Assembly: GCA_019096155.1 (NCBI GenBank)
Contig: JAHCVI010000001.1
Coordinates: 7,130,001 to 7,194,000, forward strand
Direction: 5' to 3'
Origin: Staphylotrichum longicolle
Taxonomy: Eukaryota; Ascomycota; Sordariomycetes; Sordariales; Chaetomiaceae
Length of the DNA: 64,000 nucleotides
The notes beneath the pieces are model-generated. The model worked only from the letters and a program-made list of their open reading frames with translations. It had not been told where the DNA came from and did not search any database. Position 1 is the first letter of the stretch. Each line of letters begins with the position of its first letter. This document shows, in pieces, positions 1 to 11,681 of this stretch. The position numbers and the translations under genes were made by a program.

Positions 1-478
1 TAGGGGTTTTTGTTGTCAATGGCATGCCCATTGAGCAAGCAGCTTCATAAATATTGCACTTACATCTTGATATTGGGGGGTTGGTGCCGAGGGGAGATGA
101 GTGGACCGTAGGGATGTAAAACTACCTGTTGATGTTGTCGCGGTCTTGGTCGTTCAAGAAACAGTTTTTGCCGAGCGCGATGTTCCTGGTCGCAACGAGA
201 AATTTCGTGCCAAGACGATCCATGGATGCGTGCACTGACCTGGCACTGCAACGCATTCCGCTTAGCGCGCAACCATTCCTCGAAGCCGGCGCCGTTATCT
301 TATCTGTCTCTGAGCTTGCTACTCCGCAATCGAGGTTCCTCCTGTCTCCGCACACAACCCCACGGACCCGTTCACCTGTGCAGCCAAAAGACGGCCGACA
401 AATGGGCTTCTCCCAGACGATCCATCCGCGCTTCAGATGCGCTATTTCCCGCCACGCACCACAACAAATCAGCTTGTG
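1..478. other. left edge, no gene recognised
   Basis: No supported gene. A plus-strand open frame runs from 129 into the tRNA-Ala gene and has no recognisable composition or motif, so I treat it as chance. Confidence 0.5.
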
Positions 479-563
479 GGGCGTGTGGCTCAGTTGGTAG
501 AGCGTTCGCTTAGCATGCCTCGGTGTATGCGAAAGGTCCTGGGTTCGATTCCCAGCTCGTCCA
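479..563 (+). tRNA. tRNA-Ala (AGC) with intron
   Basis: The cloverleaf folds as acceptor GGGCGTG/CTCGTCC, D stem GCTC/GAGC, anticodon stem TTCGC/GCGAA with loop TTAGCAT, and a T arm carrying GGTTCGATTCC. The anticodon is AGC. The acceptor has the G3:U70 wobble pair that is the universal identity element of alanine tRNAs, which makes the call firm. A 12-nt intron (TGCCTCGGTGTA) sits one base 3' of the anticodon, the standard position for nuclear tRNA introns. The mature tRNA is 73 nt before CCA addition. Confidence 0.95.
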
Positions 564-569
564 CTCTCA

Positions 570-641
570 GCGCCAATGGTCTAGTGGTTAGGATTCAACC
601 CTTCCAAGGTTGAGGGGGGGGTTCGATTCCCTCTTGGCGCA
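570..641 (+). tRNA. tRNA-Gly (TCC)
   Basis: This is a 72-nt intronless cloverleaf. The acceptor stem GCGCCAA/TTGGCGC is perfectly paired, the anticodon stem is CAACC/GGTTG with loop CTTCCAA (anticodon TCC, reading GGA), and the T loop is TTCGATT. It starts only 6 nt after the tRNA-Ala end, with no T-run between the two genes, so they may share one Pol III transcript. Confidence 0.94.
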
Positions 642-667
642 GAGACTCCTAAACAGGAGACTTCACC

Positions 668-697
668 TTTTGCCTGCTGACCCTACGTGACTTTTTT
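668..697 (+). terminator. candidate Pol III terminator region
   Basis: These are the first T-runs downstream of the tRNA pair: TTTT at 668-671 and TTTTTT at 692-697. A small hairpin (CTCCT-AAAC-AGGAG, 646-659) precedes them. Pol III terminates at T4 or longer, so this is the expected end of a joint Ala-Gly transcript. Confidence 0.45.
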
Positions 698-3600
698 GCA
701 TAGGATTCATTCACGGGACTCAGTGCATGAGGTTTCATACATGAGATACATAAGGTACTCAGGAATATGGTCGTTGAGCGGGGGTTGGCTGAATATCGCT
801 TCTGAAGTGAAGACAAGCATCAGGGGCTGCATGGTCATTCGTTGAGACAACTCCTCTCTACAATTCCCTGTGTCAGTCTTTCTCAGCGGTCAGTATTCTC
901 AATGCGAGGATTGACTCTCCCGATTTGGCATACGGAATAAAAGGGATAAATTTAACTAGTTTCAAATCATGTCTTTCACCAGAACGAGGCTTGTTCTTAA
1001 CCTCTCCCTAGCTCGAGATCTTCGTCTTGACTGTCTGACGCATCTTGAGGTTATCTGACGCGAATAACATCATTGGCCATCTTTCATCTCATTATTGGTG
1101 GACTAATACCGCTCCAACGTTTCACCGATGTTGCCAACATATCCAATCGTAATCAGGGCCTCCATTGTACCCTTGAAGCTTATACAACGGGACTGTAGAT
1201 AAGTTGAGCATACAACGCTTGACTCTTGTTTCTCATGACCAATCCGCCAGTAGCCTGCGAAGAGAGTAGCCAGTTGTTCTGAGAGCAGAGGCAAGGTTGG
1301 ATGAGGAAGATTGGAGCATTCTCTACTATTTGCACCCTTCAACAACAGATCTTGAATGACAGAACTTCAAAAACAAGTAAGCTTTAACCCCCAGCGCGAC
1401 ACACATGTTGTAGTGTAACCATAGATCTCAGCCGTCCCTTCTTGAATCCCAACAACCTACTCGCTGTACCGGGCCATCCTTTCAAGAAAGCGACGCCCAA
1501 GGCACAACCTTTCCCCGAGTCTGGCGACGAACCGATCCCCTCTACTAACCCCGTGCGTGCTCCGTGTGCACAGGCATCACATCACAGCCCATTCTTCCCG
1601 CCTTACGTGCGAAGCCTCGAGCACAGACAAGGCACCGAGGGGGCACTTATGTAACCTTCTCTACCTTTCCTTCCTGCTTCCCCGGGCGAACGGCGTAACC
1701 CCCGCATGTGGTGACCGTGTACGTACATGTTAATGTTGCCTCATCTCTCTTATTAGCTCACCTCTGTGTGTCGGTCGTCCTAACTACTGTGTTGTATGCT
1801 TTCCTCCGTTCCAAAAAGACGAACAGGAAAAAAGGGGATATCTCCGCGCCGTGCGCCACAACCCTCGTGCGTCCACATAATGCATCCTGGATTCCTCATT
1901 TGTCGTGTTGTCGTGGTCCAGACACTGTACGATTTGTACAAGGCACCTAGCTTCATGACCTCGAGGGCACGGCCTCGCCATGGGCCCTGTGTGACAATAA
2001 ACTATTGGAAAAAAAAGAGGATGGCCCCTTGTTTTCTTCGCTGTGGCGGCGGCAAACAGAGGCAACGACATACATAGTGGCTTGGTAGCACAAAAAGCAA
2101 GCTCCCTCATGGTGCAGTGTGCCGTGACACTGTTCGTGTCTGTAATCCGTGCCTTTTTGTGTTCGTGCGTTCCCGCGTGCCTCTGAGATTTCGAGGTGTG
2201 ACTTCCATACTGGCAGGTAAGTCAGGATTCAGCGCCACTTGAACCCGACATCTTGGATCCACAACTTATTGGTGACTGGGAGTTAGTTGTGAATGAGATG
2301 AAGGAGGGGTGTTTCTCTCTCTTCCTCTCCCGTGGCCACATGGCACAGTGTTAGCTTGAAGGGGTGCAACGTCCGAGGTTTGCTAGCGCCACCAGTCTTG
2401 TGCTGCGTGCGTGCTGTGTGCCTAGCCAGGGACCTCGACGCTTGCTTATCATAAGAACCCGGTCAACATAGATGAGATGAGACAAGGTTGAAGGGGTTGA
2501 ACGAGAAAAGGAAAGAAAAAAGAAACGTGGGGTGAGCGTGACCGCTGGTTCGAGTGTTGGCCAAGCTGACAAGCATCTGGTGAGCGCCCGACGTGGCAAC
2601 GCCAGGTTTGCCGGGACCCTCGGAGAGCTCTCTCTTGAGCATGCTTTCTCAACGCTGGATGTAGGGCCGGTTGCGGACCCGATTCGCGTATGATACGAAC
2701 ATTGTGTACTGTACGAAGTATTAAGAAGAGATCGAGATGCCGCAAGGCCCGCAGATACGAGCAACAAAAGCAATCCTCGACCCCTGTCGGCCGAAGAGTA
2801 TCGGGGAAGCGGCCACTCGCCGAGCATGTCATGGTGACGGGCAAGCCACTGATTCGTGGGGATGCAGCGTGCGTGTGGCTGGTCCCCGATCAGAGTCCCC
2901 AAAGCGGGCTACCAAGTAACTGTCTGGAATGTGACACTGCATCTTGTCCTCCTGCAGCGGGAAGTATATCAGACCAAGGGTCCTGCCGGTGATCTGCCGT
3001 GTACCAGAGCACGGGGACAGAAGGCGCAACAATGGAAAATGGCAAGAACATCTGTGACACCCTCCTCAGGCACGATTCGGTCCTGGGTGTGGCGAGACCT
3101 CACCAGCGGTGGCTAGCCGACCGACCGGGAACCGTTTGTACGGAGCACTGGCGCAAAGACCGGCCTTGTTCGGCCGCAACGGCATCCCGGACGGTGCTCG
3201 GGCTGCTGCCAGAATTGTGAGAGATGCCTCCGTGTGACCGCAAGGAACGTATCACATCCCTCCCGGTGATGCGCCCAGATGAAGGGTGTCCAGAAAGCTT
3301 TGATGGACGGCAAGCGGCATGACCGTCGAGGGGTTCGTCGAGGCCACGGGTGCTTTGTCCATCTGGAGGGTTGCAAGAGTGCAGCATCGATCTTGCTCCC
3401 TGCACGGGATCAGCCGCATCGACGGTGAAGGGCATGGCCGCATGGGGTAATTCCTGCGGCACGAGTCGACATCCACTGCACGCGCAACTCCATCAAGACT
3501 AGCACTGCAGCCAAAGGATTGGCTTCAGGGCTCACAACTGCGGGTTCATCGCTGCCCAGGGCTCAAGTGGCCTACGGGACGCAGGCTCGGGGGATGCAGC

Positions 3601-6600
3601 CTGCCGGGTGACCCAGCCACTGGTCGCGGCCAAGCTCTCAACCCCCCACCAGCAGAAGGGGGAGTTGAGCGAGACGGTGTGATATGGCGGTACCAGCATG
3701 CCTCTTCCGCGCGTGCGGTGAGACAACGGTAACGTTATTGGTGAGAGGGAGCGTGTCTATCGCTGTTTCCCTTGCGTCTCGGCTGCACACTGGGGGTTGG
3801 AATTGCAGTGTAGGCGAAGAACAACTGCCCACCACCATCACCACCGGCGGCGACACACAAGACGTCATCATGGGCTTTCTGCCAAGTCCCCTTCACGATT
3901 CATAGTTTCGCATCTGTGCCTTGACATCGAGATTTGCGTGCTTGTCGCGCTCCGATAAACGCCGGGTGGGGGTTGGGCGACCGCGTGGGTCTTGCGGATG
4001 CTGGTTTGCTGGGAAAGGACACAGCAGGCGCCGGAGTGTGCTGGTGCCGGCCTAGTGTCTTTTTAGCGTCGCCGACCTGGATGCTATTTCTGAAGGGGAG
4101 ATGCTTTTTGTGGCGGGCTCCTCGGCAGCTTGAGGTGGGGAGCCGAAAGGCCTAAGGGATCATGAGAAGCGCCACAAGGAGCGAGACAATCAGCACGCCA
4201 TGCCGACGCCAAGGGCGGACGGTCTCTGAGACACGCGGTTCGGGGCCATTCGAGGCGTGCAACGGCCGCGGCTCTAGATACTCATTGAGCTCAGGTTCAT
4301 GAGCAACCTCAAATTCACGGGGAGACGGCGGAGGGACCTCGTTGCTCCGGACAGACCGAGGCCGAGCATGGGAAAGTTTCTTCGCCAGCCAGGGTTCGCG
4401 GAGCCCCTGGCATCGAAATGGGTGGGTGTCCAGGGTTCGATCGAGTTGATTGCATGCCCCGGCAGCAGCTGAACCGCAAGCATGCTGCCAGGGCGGGCTC
4501 GCTCTTCCCTGTTGGGACCTGGTAGCGAGGCGGATGCCGCTGCAATCGCCCGGGTCGGTGCAGAGGGCCTCGTCAATCGCATCTTGAGATCTCCCGAGGT
4601 TTGTCGAGATCCGCGATCTGTCGAGCAACAACAGCCGGGACGCTCACCATCTCTTAAACAGACCCGCTTCCCCTGGCACCCTCGGCATTTGTTCACTTGC
4701 TGGATCAACAGAGCCCACAAGCAACCGACAACGTGCTCCGGGAGGAGTGGGGCGATCTGCCATGCTTCCTGGGACCGACAGGGGTGGATATTTGGCCGAG
4801 ATTTGGCATTGGCATGGGTCGACAAACACGTGCTGAGTGCCAATCGCCTCTCGGCAGGGAAATGCGGAATGTGAGCGTGTTGTGTGGGGTCGCGATCTGA
4901 GTTGTCACTCGGCGCTAGCGCGCGACATTGCATCCCCGGATCGCCAGCCCCCCGGCTCTGTACCGGGTACCTTGCGTCGCTCTTTGGGCCATTCAAGGTC
5001 AAAAACGCGAGTGCGTTGCACTTTGCTTCAGGGCAAGACATCGACGTTCCCCTTTCCAGTCCCAGCAGCCTTGGCCTTTAGACACTGCCAAAGTCACTGT
5101 CTGCCGCATTATGTCGCGTCACTTTGCCTTGGCGTCACTGGCCCAAGCAGCGGGCCTGGAAAGGCCGTCGTGTTCTGTCGTTGGTGATATACGAACCCAA
5201 GCTCACTTGCTCGGTTTCGCAAGGCCGGGTCGCGCGAGAGAGAAGACTGAGCCGGAATCAGGGGAATAAACGATGTAGATCTGCGAACGATAACGTCAAC
5301 GAGGCCGGCAACGAGGCCTGGGCCGGGACTCGGACTGCGGGACGGGAGGACCCTCAAAGGCAAACCTGTTGAACTTCGGATGGTTTCGGCATTCCGCAGT
5401 CACGACAGGGAACAAATGGGGGAAGTGTGTTCTTCTGCGACTGGCCGTGGACAGAGCACACAGCAAGGTAAGCTGACCCGGAGTAGAAGCCCGTGCCGTT
5501 CGATTGGTTTTTTGCGGCACTGCGAAAATGTTGAAACTCGAAGCCAGCCTCGTCATCTCAAGAGAGTGGTTACGCCGCATTGAATTGCGCCGAGGAGGCT
5601 GCCGGCGCAAATGTGAGCCGCCTCGGGACCAGTCGTTGATATTTATGGTTGCGATGTCGGCCAAGTTTGGTAACGTTATCTTCATCTGACAGATTATTCC
5701 TGGCATAACTTTGCAGACAACCCGCCCGTCGATGCATCTTGTCCATCAGCCTGAACCGTTGCTTCCATCGCACACGGTGAGGTGACGCAGGCAGCAGTTC
5801 TTGAAGGCCAATTGCGGCAGGCACAATTGAAGTCAAGGAGGTGTATGGAAGGGACCACCCTCGGTCGGTTCATTTTTCGGTCTCAAATTCAGCTTCTGCC
5901 CTTGCCCTGTCCAACTCCATGTCCTGGGCCTCAAAAGCAACAGGTGCAGTCGGTGCAGCCAGTCACTACCCCGCATCGGGCTCACACTGTCCGCTCACGG
6001 GTGGTTTGGGGAGCGAGGGGGGTGTTGCAAACGCCACGCGCAGCGGACCATGCCTTACGGTTCCGATAGGCCACTAGAACATGGAACAGGCAAGGCGCCG
6101 GCTTGAGAGAATCGAGCACCCTTTCCCCGTGTATCGTGTGCCGGCCCTGAATCAGCATTCTGTCGCTGAACTACGAAGTACGCTTGTGGCAAGCACACCT
6201 CATCTCGGCGGTCTGACAGATGACAAAACTTGGTGTACGTGTCCCGTCGATGCCATCGCTTTGGATCAACACAGTACAGTCCTGCGGCGTCTGTACTGTC
6301 CATTCATGTCACCAGCAGCCTCCAAAAGCTTAAACTTTCTCCTTCTCCTCTCCTCGTCAGGTTGACTCGAGCCTTGCGCGGCCGCACTCGATGGTTGGAT
6401 AGTCAAGCCGGCGAACAGTGTTACCCGAGCATCGGGATCGCGGAGGTCCAGTGATCTCCTTGCACGAGGCAATCTCCCGCGATCGCAACGCACGGAGGCG
6501 AACAAGCGGCCCCAAGTCGACTCACCCTGACCCCCCGCCAGAGGTGTGTGCTTGTCGCAAAAAGCATCACGCTGGCTTCCACTGCCTCGGTCTGAATCAG

Positions 6601-7855
6601 TTGGCAAAGCGGCAGTTAGCCCCATTGCACACCGCGGGCCCAGCGGCCTGGCCCGGGCCACGGTTGATTCACGCCGCCACAGTACGGCGTCCTCGGCTTG
6701 GAGTCCAGTGCTGCGGCAAACGGCTGAGGACCACCATAGCGAAAGTAAGGTGTTGACGAGGGGACAGACCGCCGTGGCAAATAGCTCGCCGGTCCCAGGA
6801 GACGCGAAGTCGAGTGCGTCCCGCTCACAAAACCCTGTGCACGGAACTCAAGATGCTTCTGTTTCCCCAATTAGCCATTGCTGCGGCGGCAGAGCGGTGC
6901 GACGGGAGCGCGCCGTGATGGTGCGCTCATCCTGGCCCGGGTGGTTAAGTGGCCCCGGGTCGGTCGCCTGGGCTGAGGTGCTCTGCGACCTTCTGTTAGC
7001 TCCTGCCCCTTTTGGCGGGCGGCTAGGACCCAATGCGTGCTGTGGGACGGGGTACCTCCCTGGACTGTGTGCCTTCCCGGTGGGCACCCAGCGTACCCGA
7101 TGGACTCGCACCCGCCCTGGAACGCAGCGTCCGTGCTGTGCTACGTACCGGGAACCCAGAGCATGCGGCAGAGAGCCATGTGGCTTGGGTGCAAAGGAAC
7201 GGGGTCCGTCCTTGGGTGGATGCAAGCGTGGCCCATCAATTCCACCCCTGCTGGCCAATCCGGGGTGCCCGTCGCCCCTCGCTCCCCACCCGGGCCTGCA
7301 CACCCGCCCCAGCTTTCCACTCGTGCCAGATGCTGGCTGCTTTGAAAAACGTGCTGGCCCGTCTTGACGCTTCGAGGTCTTCCCGCTCGTCCATTGCCCC
7401 CCCCCCCCCAGCACACTGGCACCGCACCTCGCCCGTCGATATTGCATCTGCCCACAACCACGCACTCAGGTTCTGCCCAGGCCCGTCGATGCGAACCTGC
7501 GCAGTTTTAAAACCGTTCAAGTTACGAGCTACGCCCTGTTCGTCTGTCGACTGTCGCTCTCTTAAACGCCCGTCTAACGCCTGCATCGAACGAGCCGCGC
7601 TTGAGTTCCCCACCGGATTGTGTATCGCAACCCATTGATTTCCTCGGAGCTTACCGGCCAAAACTCGACTTGTCTCCCTCACGGATCACGCCCGCTCCCC
7701 CCTTTCCTCCGCTCCCGGCGACCTGCCTCCGTGCCGGATTGCGAACCGAGGCCTGACCGGAGCCTAGTGAAACTTTGTTGAGCGAGTAGACCCGAACCCC
7801 GACGGGTTCGTTGGGCAGTTTCCACCCGCCTGGAATTGGCACGCTTGATGCGAAC
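698..7855. other. 7 kb without a recognisable gene
   Basis: Many open frames occur on both strands because the DNA is moderately GC-rich, but none shows a domain, signal peptide, plausible intron structure or biased composition. There is a run of ten or more C near 7388-7400. The stretch lies upstream of the bHLH gene and may hold its promoter, a long spliced 5' UTR or non-coding RNA; the sequence alone does not show which. Confidence 0.4.
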
Positions 7856-9429
7856 ATGGACCAGCAACGCCCAACTTCTCAGAAGTTCCCAGCCGGGCTG
7901 GCGGGCGTATTGAACTCGCCAGAGGACAACCGGGATTCGGCGTACTACTCCAGCACCGACGCCTCTAGCAAACGTTCGAGTTCCCGGGTCCCGTTAAATG
8001 GCGCCTCGCATCAATTGGCTGACTCAATCTGACAGACACTTCGGCAGCATCTGGAATGGGCGTGCTGAGCCCTCCCCACTCTGGCTTTCAGCCCTCCCCC
8101 GTTGACAAGACGCCGTCGCCGACCACGACGACACATTTTCTCCCGCAGCCACTCGTGTCGCCAACAACCAGCAATGGCAACATGAGTGTGGCTTCGATGG
8201 TGTCGCCGACAACCCCCGGCAGTGGAGACCCGCGGCGCTTTGACCGACACCAGTCGCTGGACTCGATGCCAAACAGCGCCGGCTTCGTGAACGGAGACAC
8301 GCCTGAGGCGCTGTCCAGGAGGGAGAGCGTGGACAGCAGGATCAACCAAGGATTTCACGACATGAGGCTGGGGAACTCGCCCTACGCCAGCCACAATCCG
8401 TCGACGACCTCGATCCACACGACACTGCAGCAACAGAGGAACCCGCGGCCCGGTCTTGACAGTCTGGCCGTCCACCGGATTTCCAACGGGTATCAACCAA
8501 GTGCCGATCGCACACCCGACGGCCACCCCAAGACGATGAGGATCGCGCCAGCCATTACAGGGCCAGCCACGAGCCAGATCGCCCGGGCAGCTGAGCCGAC
8601 CAAGGGCCAGGCGTGGGCCTTCCCGGAAGAAGAGATCCAAAGAGTGCCCTCAGCCTCTGCCGCGACCCCGTCGCTGATTGACTCGAGAAGGAGTAGCATT
8701 GCGGAGTCCTTCGCGAGCAGCCAGTACACTACCGAGTCCCGGCTGCCGCCAGGGCAAAGACGTCTGGATGATAACCTCGCGAGCCCCTACCAGAGGCTGT
8801 CAAACGCCTCGGGCGAGTATTCGACAGTCCACCACCACACTCTGCAACACAAGCAACTAGACGACCTACGAAACGAAGAGATTGGCGGCCACGCGGGCGC
8901 ACAGCCTTACAGCCGGACGCCCGAGCTCCGCGTGAGCCACAAGCTGGCTGAGCGCAAGCGGCGCACCGAAATGAAGGAACTGTTTGACCAGCTGAGAGAC
9001 CTGATGCCTCAGGAGAGGGGCTCTAAAGCTTCGAAGTGGGAGATTCTGACCAAAGGTGAATAAAGTCCCGCCCAACTTTCCGCGTGCCCCATGTGTTGTT
9101 CAATACGAACTGACACCACTCCAGCCATCTCGGAGCACCAACGCCAGCAAGACATCATCCGGCAGCTCCAGAACATCAACACCACGCAGCAAAATGAAAT
9201 TGACATTTTGCGACGGGAGCTGAGCCAAATGCGTGGGGCGCCGCAGCCCCATCCGGCAGCAGACCCGTACGCTCAGGACCAGTACGGCAGGCCACGGCCG
9301 CCTGAGCTCCCGCCTCTCCGATCGCTGCAAACGCCCACAGGACCACCAGGGCCCGAGTCGATGACGGGTGTGCAGTACGAGCCGCCCAGAGTCAACGGCT
9401 ACCGGCCTGCCGAGCCCACCAGGTTTTAG
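7856..9429 (+). CDS. bHLH transcription factor, GlcD-gamma-like
   Basis: A nuclear DNA-binding protein of about 485 aa in three exons. Exon 1 begins at ATG 7856 (MDQQRPTSQKFPAGL). Intron 1 ends at 8035 after a CTGAC branch site; its donor is weak (GTCCCG at 7989 keeps frame, alternatives from 7974). Intron 2 is clear: donor GTGAAT at 9056, acceptor CCAG at 9124. It splits the bHLH domain just before the end of helix 2 and joins WEILTK to AISEHQ. The long Ser/Pro/Thr-rich N-terminal half is probably disordered. The C-terminal basic region and first helix read HKLAERKRRTEMKELFDQLR, with the E-box-reading residues of fungal bHLH factors, followed by a Gln-rich coiled coil and a Pro-rich tail. 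Resemblance to the Aspergillus GlcD-gamma group is from memory; target genes are unknown. Confidence 0.85.
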
Positions 9430-11681
9430 GAGACTGGGGGCCATGGTGATCCGCGATGCACTGATTGGGGCACGCGAGTAGACCCTGGGCAGGGGGTCCT
9501 CCCGTCATTGAGGGTGCTAGAAATGCACTGAACCGCAGACATGGGACAATCCCTGTCCAAGCACCGTCAGAAGGCGAGCACCGAGCACCCCATGAAGCCG
9601 CGCACGAGCAACCGCGTGCATTCGACATGTGACAGAGGATGCGGACCCCGACCCACCAGCGGACCTCTCTGCAACGCAGATACTCGGGCATAACCCCGCT
9701 CGTTTCCAACATCCACCTTGTCGCACACGGACCAGGCGACCGCCTCACAACCGCCTACCGTCTCTTTTGTCTTTCTTTTCTGTCTTATGTGTGACAGTGT
9801 CTTTCTCTTCCTTCATTCTCCCGCTGGGGAGATTCCTCATCTACATACATACCTGCCATCTCATCCAGTGTGTGCGTCTATACCAGAGAACTCAAAAGCA
9901 GTTTCTTTCCTTTTCCGTTTCTGTTCTTTTCGTCTGTAGTTGAGTGTGGTTGTGTGTTCCTTTTGTTCACCTTGCGCGCTGCTGGGTGCTACTGTCTTCT
10001 TTCTTGGAGGGGAAATGGGTCTGGTTATTCTGTTTTGCTTATGGGAGTGGCCCACTGCCCGCTATTGATGGGACAGGGACACCAAGGGAGTTGAGAGCTG
10101 GGACTTTAAAAAAAGGGTAAAGGCGGTTAGTTATGTGGTGCGTTGGTCGGTGGATGGGAGGGACCCCATGTCGTTACTGTGTCATGCCGCGCTGTGGTAC
10201 ACAACCCTGGTCTTTTGATATTGGGTTTGGAAACCACCTGGCTCACCTTTTTTTCCCTTTTTTTTTCTTTTCGTTATCTTTCTTGGTCGGGGTATCGAGC
10301 CTGATCTCCGGCCTCTTTTGGATTATATCTGTCTGTCGACAAGATCATCTCTTTTTGCTGTCTAAACTTAGATGGTGGCAAGGCCCTGGGAGGATTTGGG
10401 AGGAAGGATTGGTTTTTGGAATCTTTTGGATGGATGGGCTAGGAAATGGACTCGGCTGCTCTCCCGGCCTGGATGTCGAGTGTGCGTTTTGGTCGTGTGG
10501 GTTGGTGTTGGGCTGCTAAGGTCTGTAGAGATATAGCCCTCTGTGTCTGGTCACCCTGTGTTTTGATGGGTACACAGGGCAGTGTATGAGGAAAGTTTTT
10601 TGTGTTTTGATTTTGTGCCCTTGTGAGCCTAGTTTGTATGCCGTGATGAAATGTTGCCTATGCCCATGCGAGTTGGAAGATAGTTCTGAATTGATCGAGG
10701 TTGGCAGGCAGTGTCTCGGTTCTCCGTCAGCTGCGGAGTGTAGGTCGGCCTAATGCAAGGGGATGACGCCCCTCGCAGCAGCAGGCGAATCCGCGGTGCA
10801 GGAGTAAACAAACCTAATCACCAGTAGCAGTGGGCTCTTGATGCTAGCGCAGCGTGACTGCAGCGGCGGTCGCCATGCATTTGGATTGTGAGGCAGGTAT
10901 GGCCCGCTCATCAGAGCAGAACCTAACTTCCAGGTTCCAGGGTTTCGTCACATTGCAACTGCCATGTAGAAGATACCAGAGTCTGGCGGGCTCATTCTTG
11001 TGTCCCAACCCCGAGCTAAAGACGCACAATATCGTGGAGAGCTGCATCACGCCCGGCCACCCTACGTACCCATCGTCACCATTTCCCCAAGTAAGTGTAT
11101 CCATGGGACATGATGAACTCACGATAGAAGTCAATGATGGATATCAGGTGCTGTCCTTGGTATCCTTCCATATCCGCCACGCTTCCAGCGCATGTACGTG
11201 GCTATCCTCTTGCCTGTGCAGCTGCATGTATCATCTCAGTGATCTCACGCAAGTTAAGGTTCCCGAAAACCCGAATCAACAGTCGCTGTGTCGCCCATAA
11301 AAGCGCGATACCCAAGTGTTCCCCAGAATCCTCGCGACTGTTTCGTCTGGTTCGATTCGACTTTCTTGAACTCTTGACCTTCAATCCTCTACTCAAGATC
11401 GCTCCTTGCAAGAACAGGTCTTGGAACCTCCAAGTCAACACTCAACAATAGCCATCCTTTGGAACTTTAGTTTCCACGCTACACAACGCTCATTGACTTT
11501 CGCTCGTCAAGCTAGTGGAATATCCGTTGTGTTTCAGGTATTTTCTTCTATTTGTCCGACAACGCTTCTTTTCAGTACAGCCGACTCAAGACTAACATGG
11601 AAGAAACAACAGATATCAACTCGGGCCGCCATTCCATTCTCCAGTTAAACTGGTAACGAGCACGCAACTCCCTGCGCAAAT
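9430..11681. other. intergenic, 3' and 5' flanks
   Basis: This stretch is rich in pyrimidine tracts (9760-9940, 10230-10300), probably the 3' UTR of the bHLH gene, followed by the upstream region of the repeat protein. No supported gene. Confidence 0.5.

Noticed and set aside
129..500. 123-codon frame at the left edge
   Set aside because: It runs into the tRNA-Ala gene and has no coding features.
6546..7367. 273-codon plus-strand frame upstream of the bHLH gene
   Set aside because: Arg/Pro/Gly-rich composition typical of a chance frame in GC-rich DNA, with an equally long frame on the other strand; no motif or splice context.
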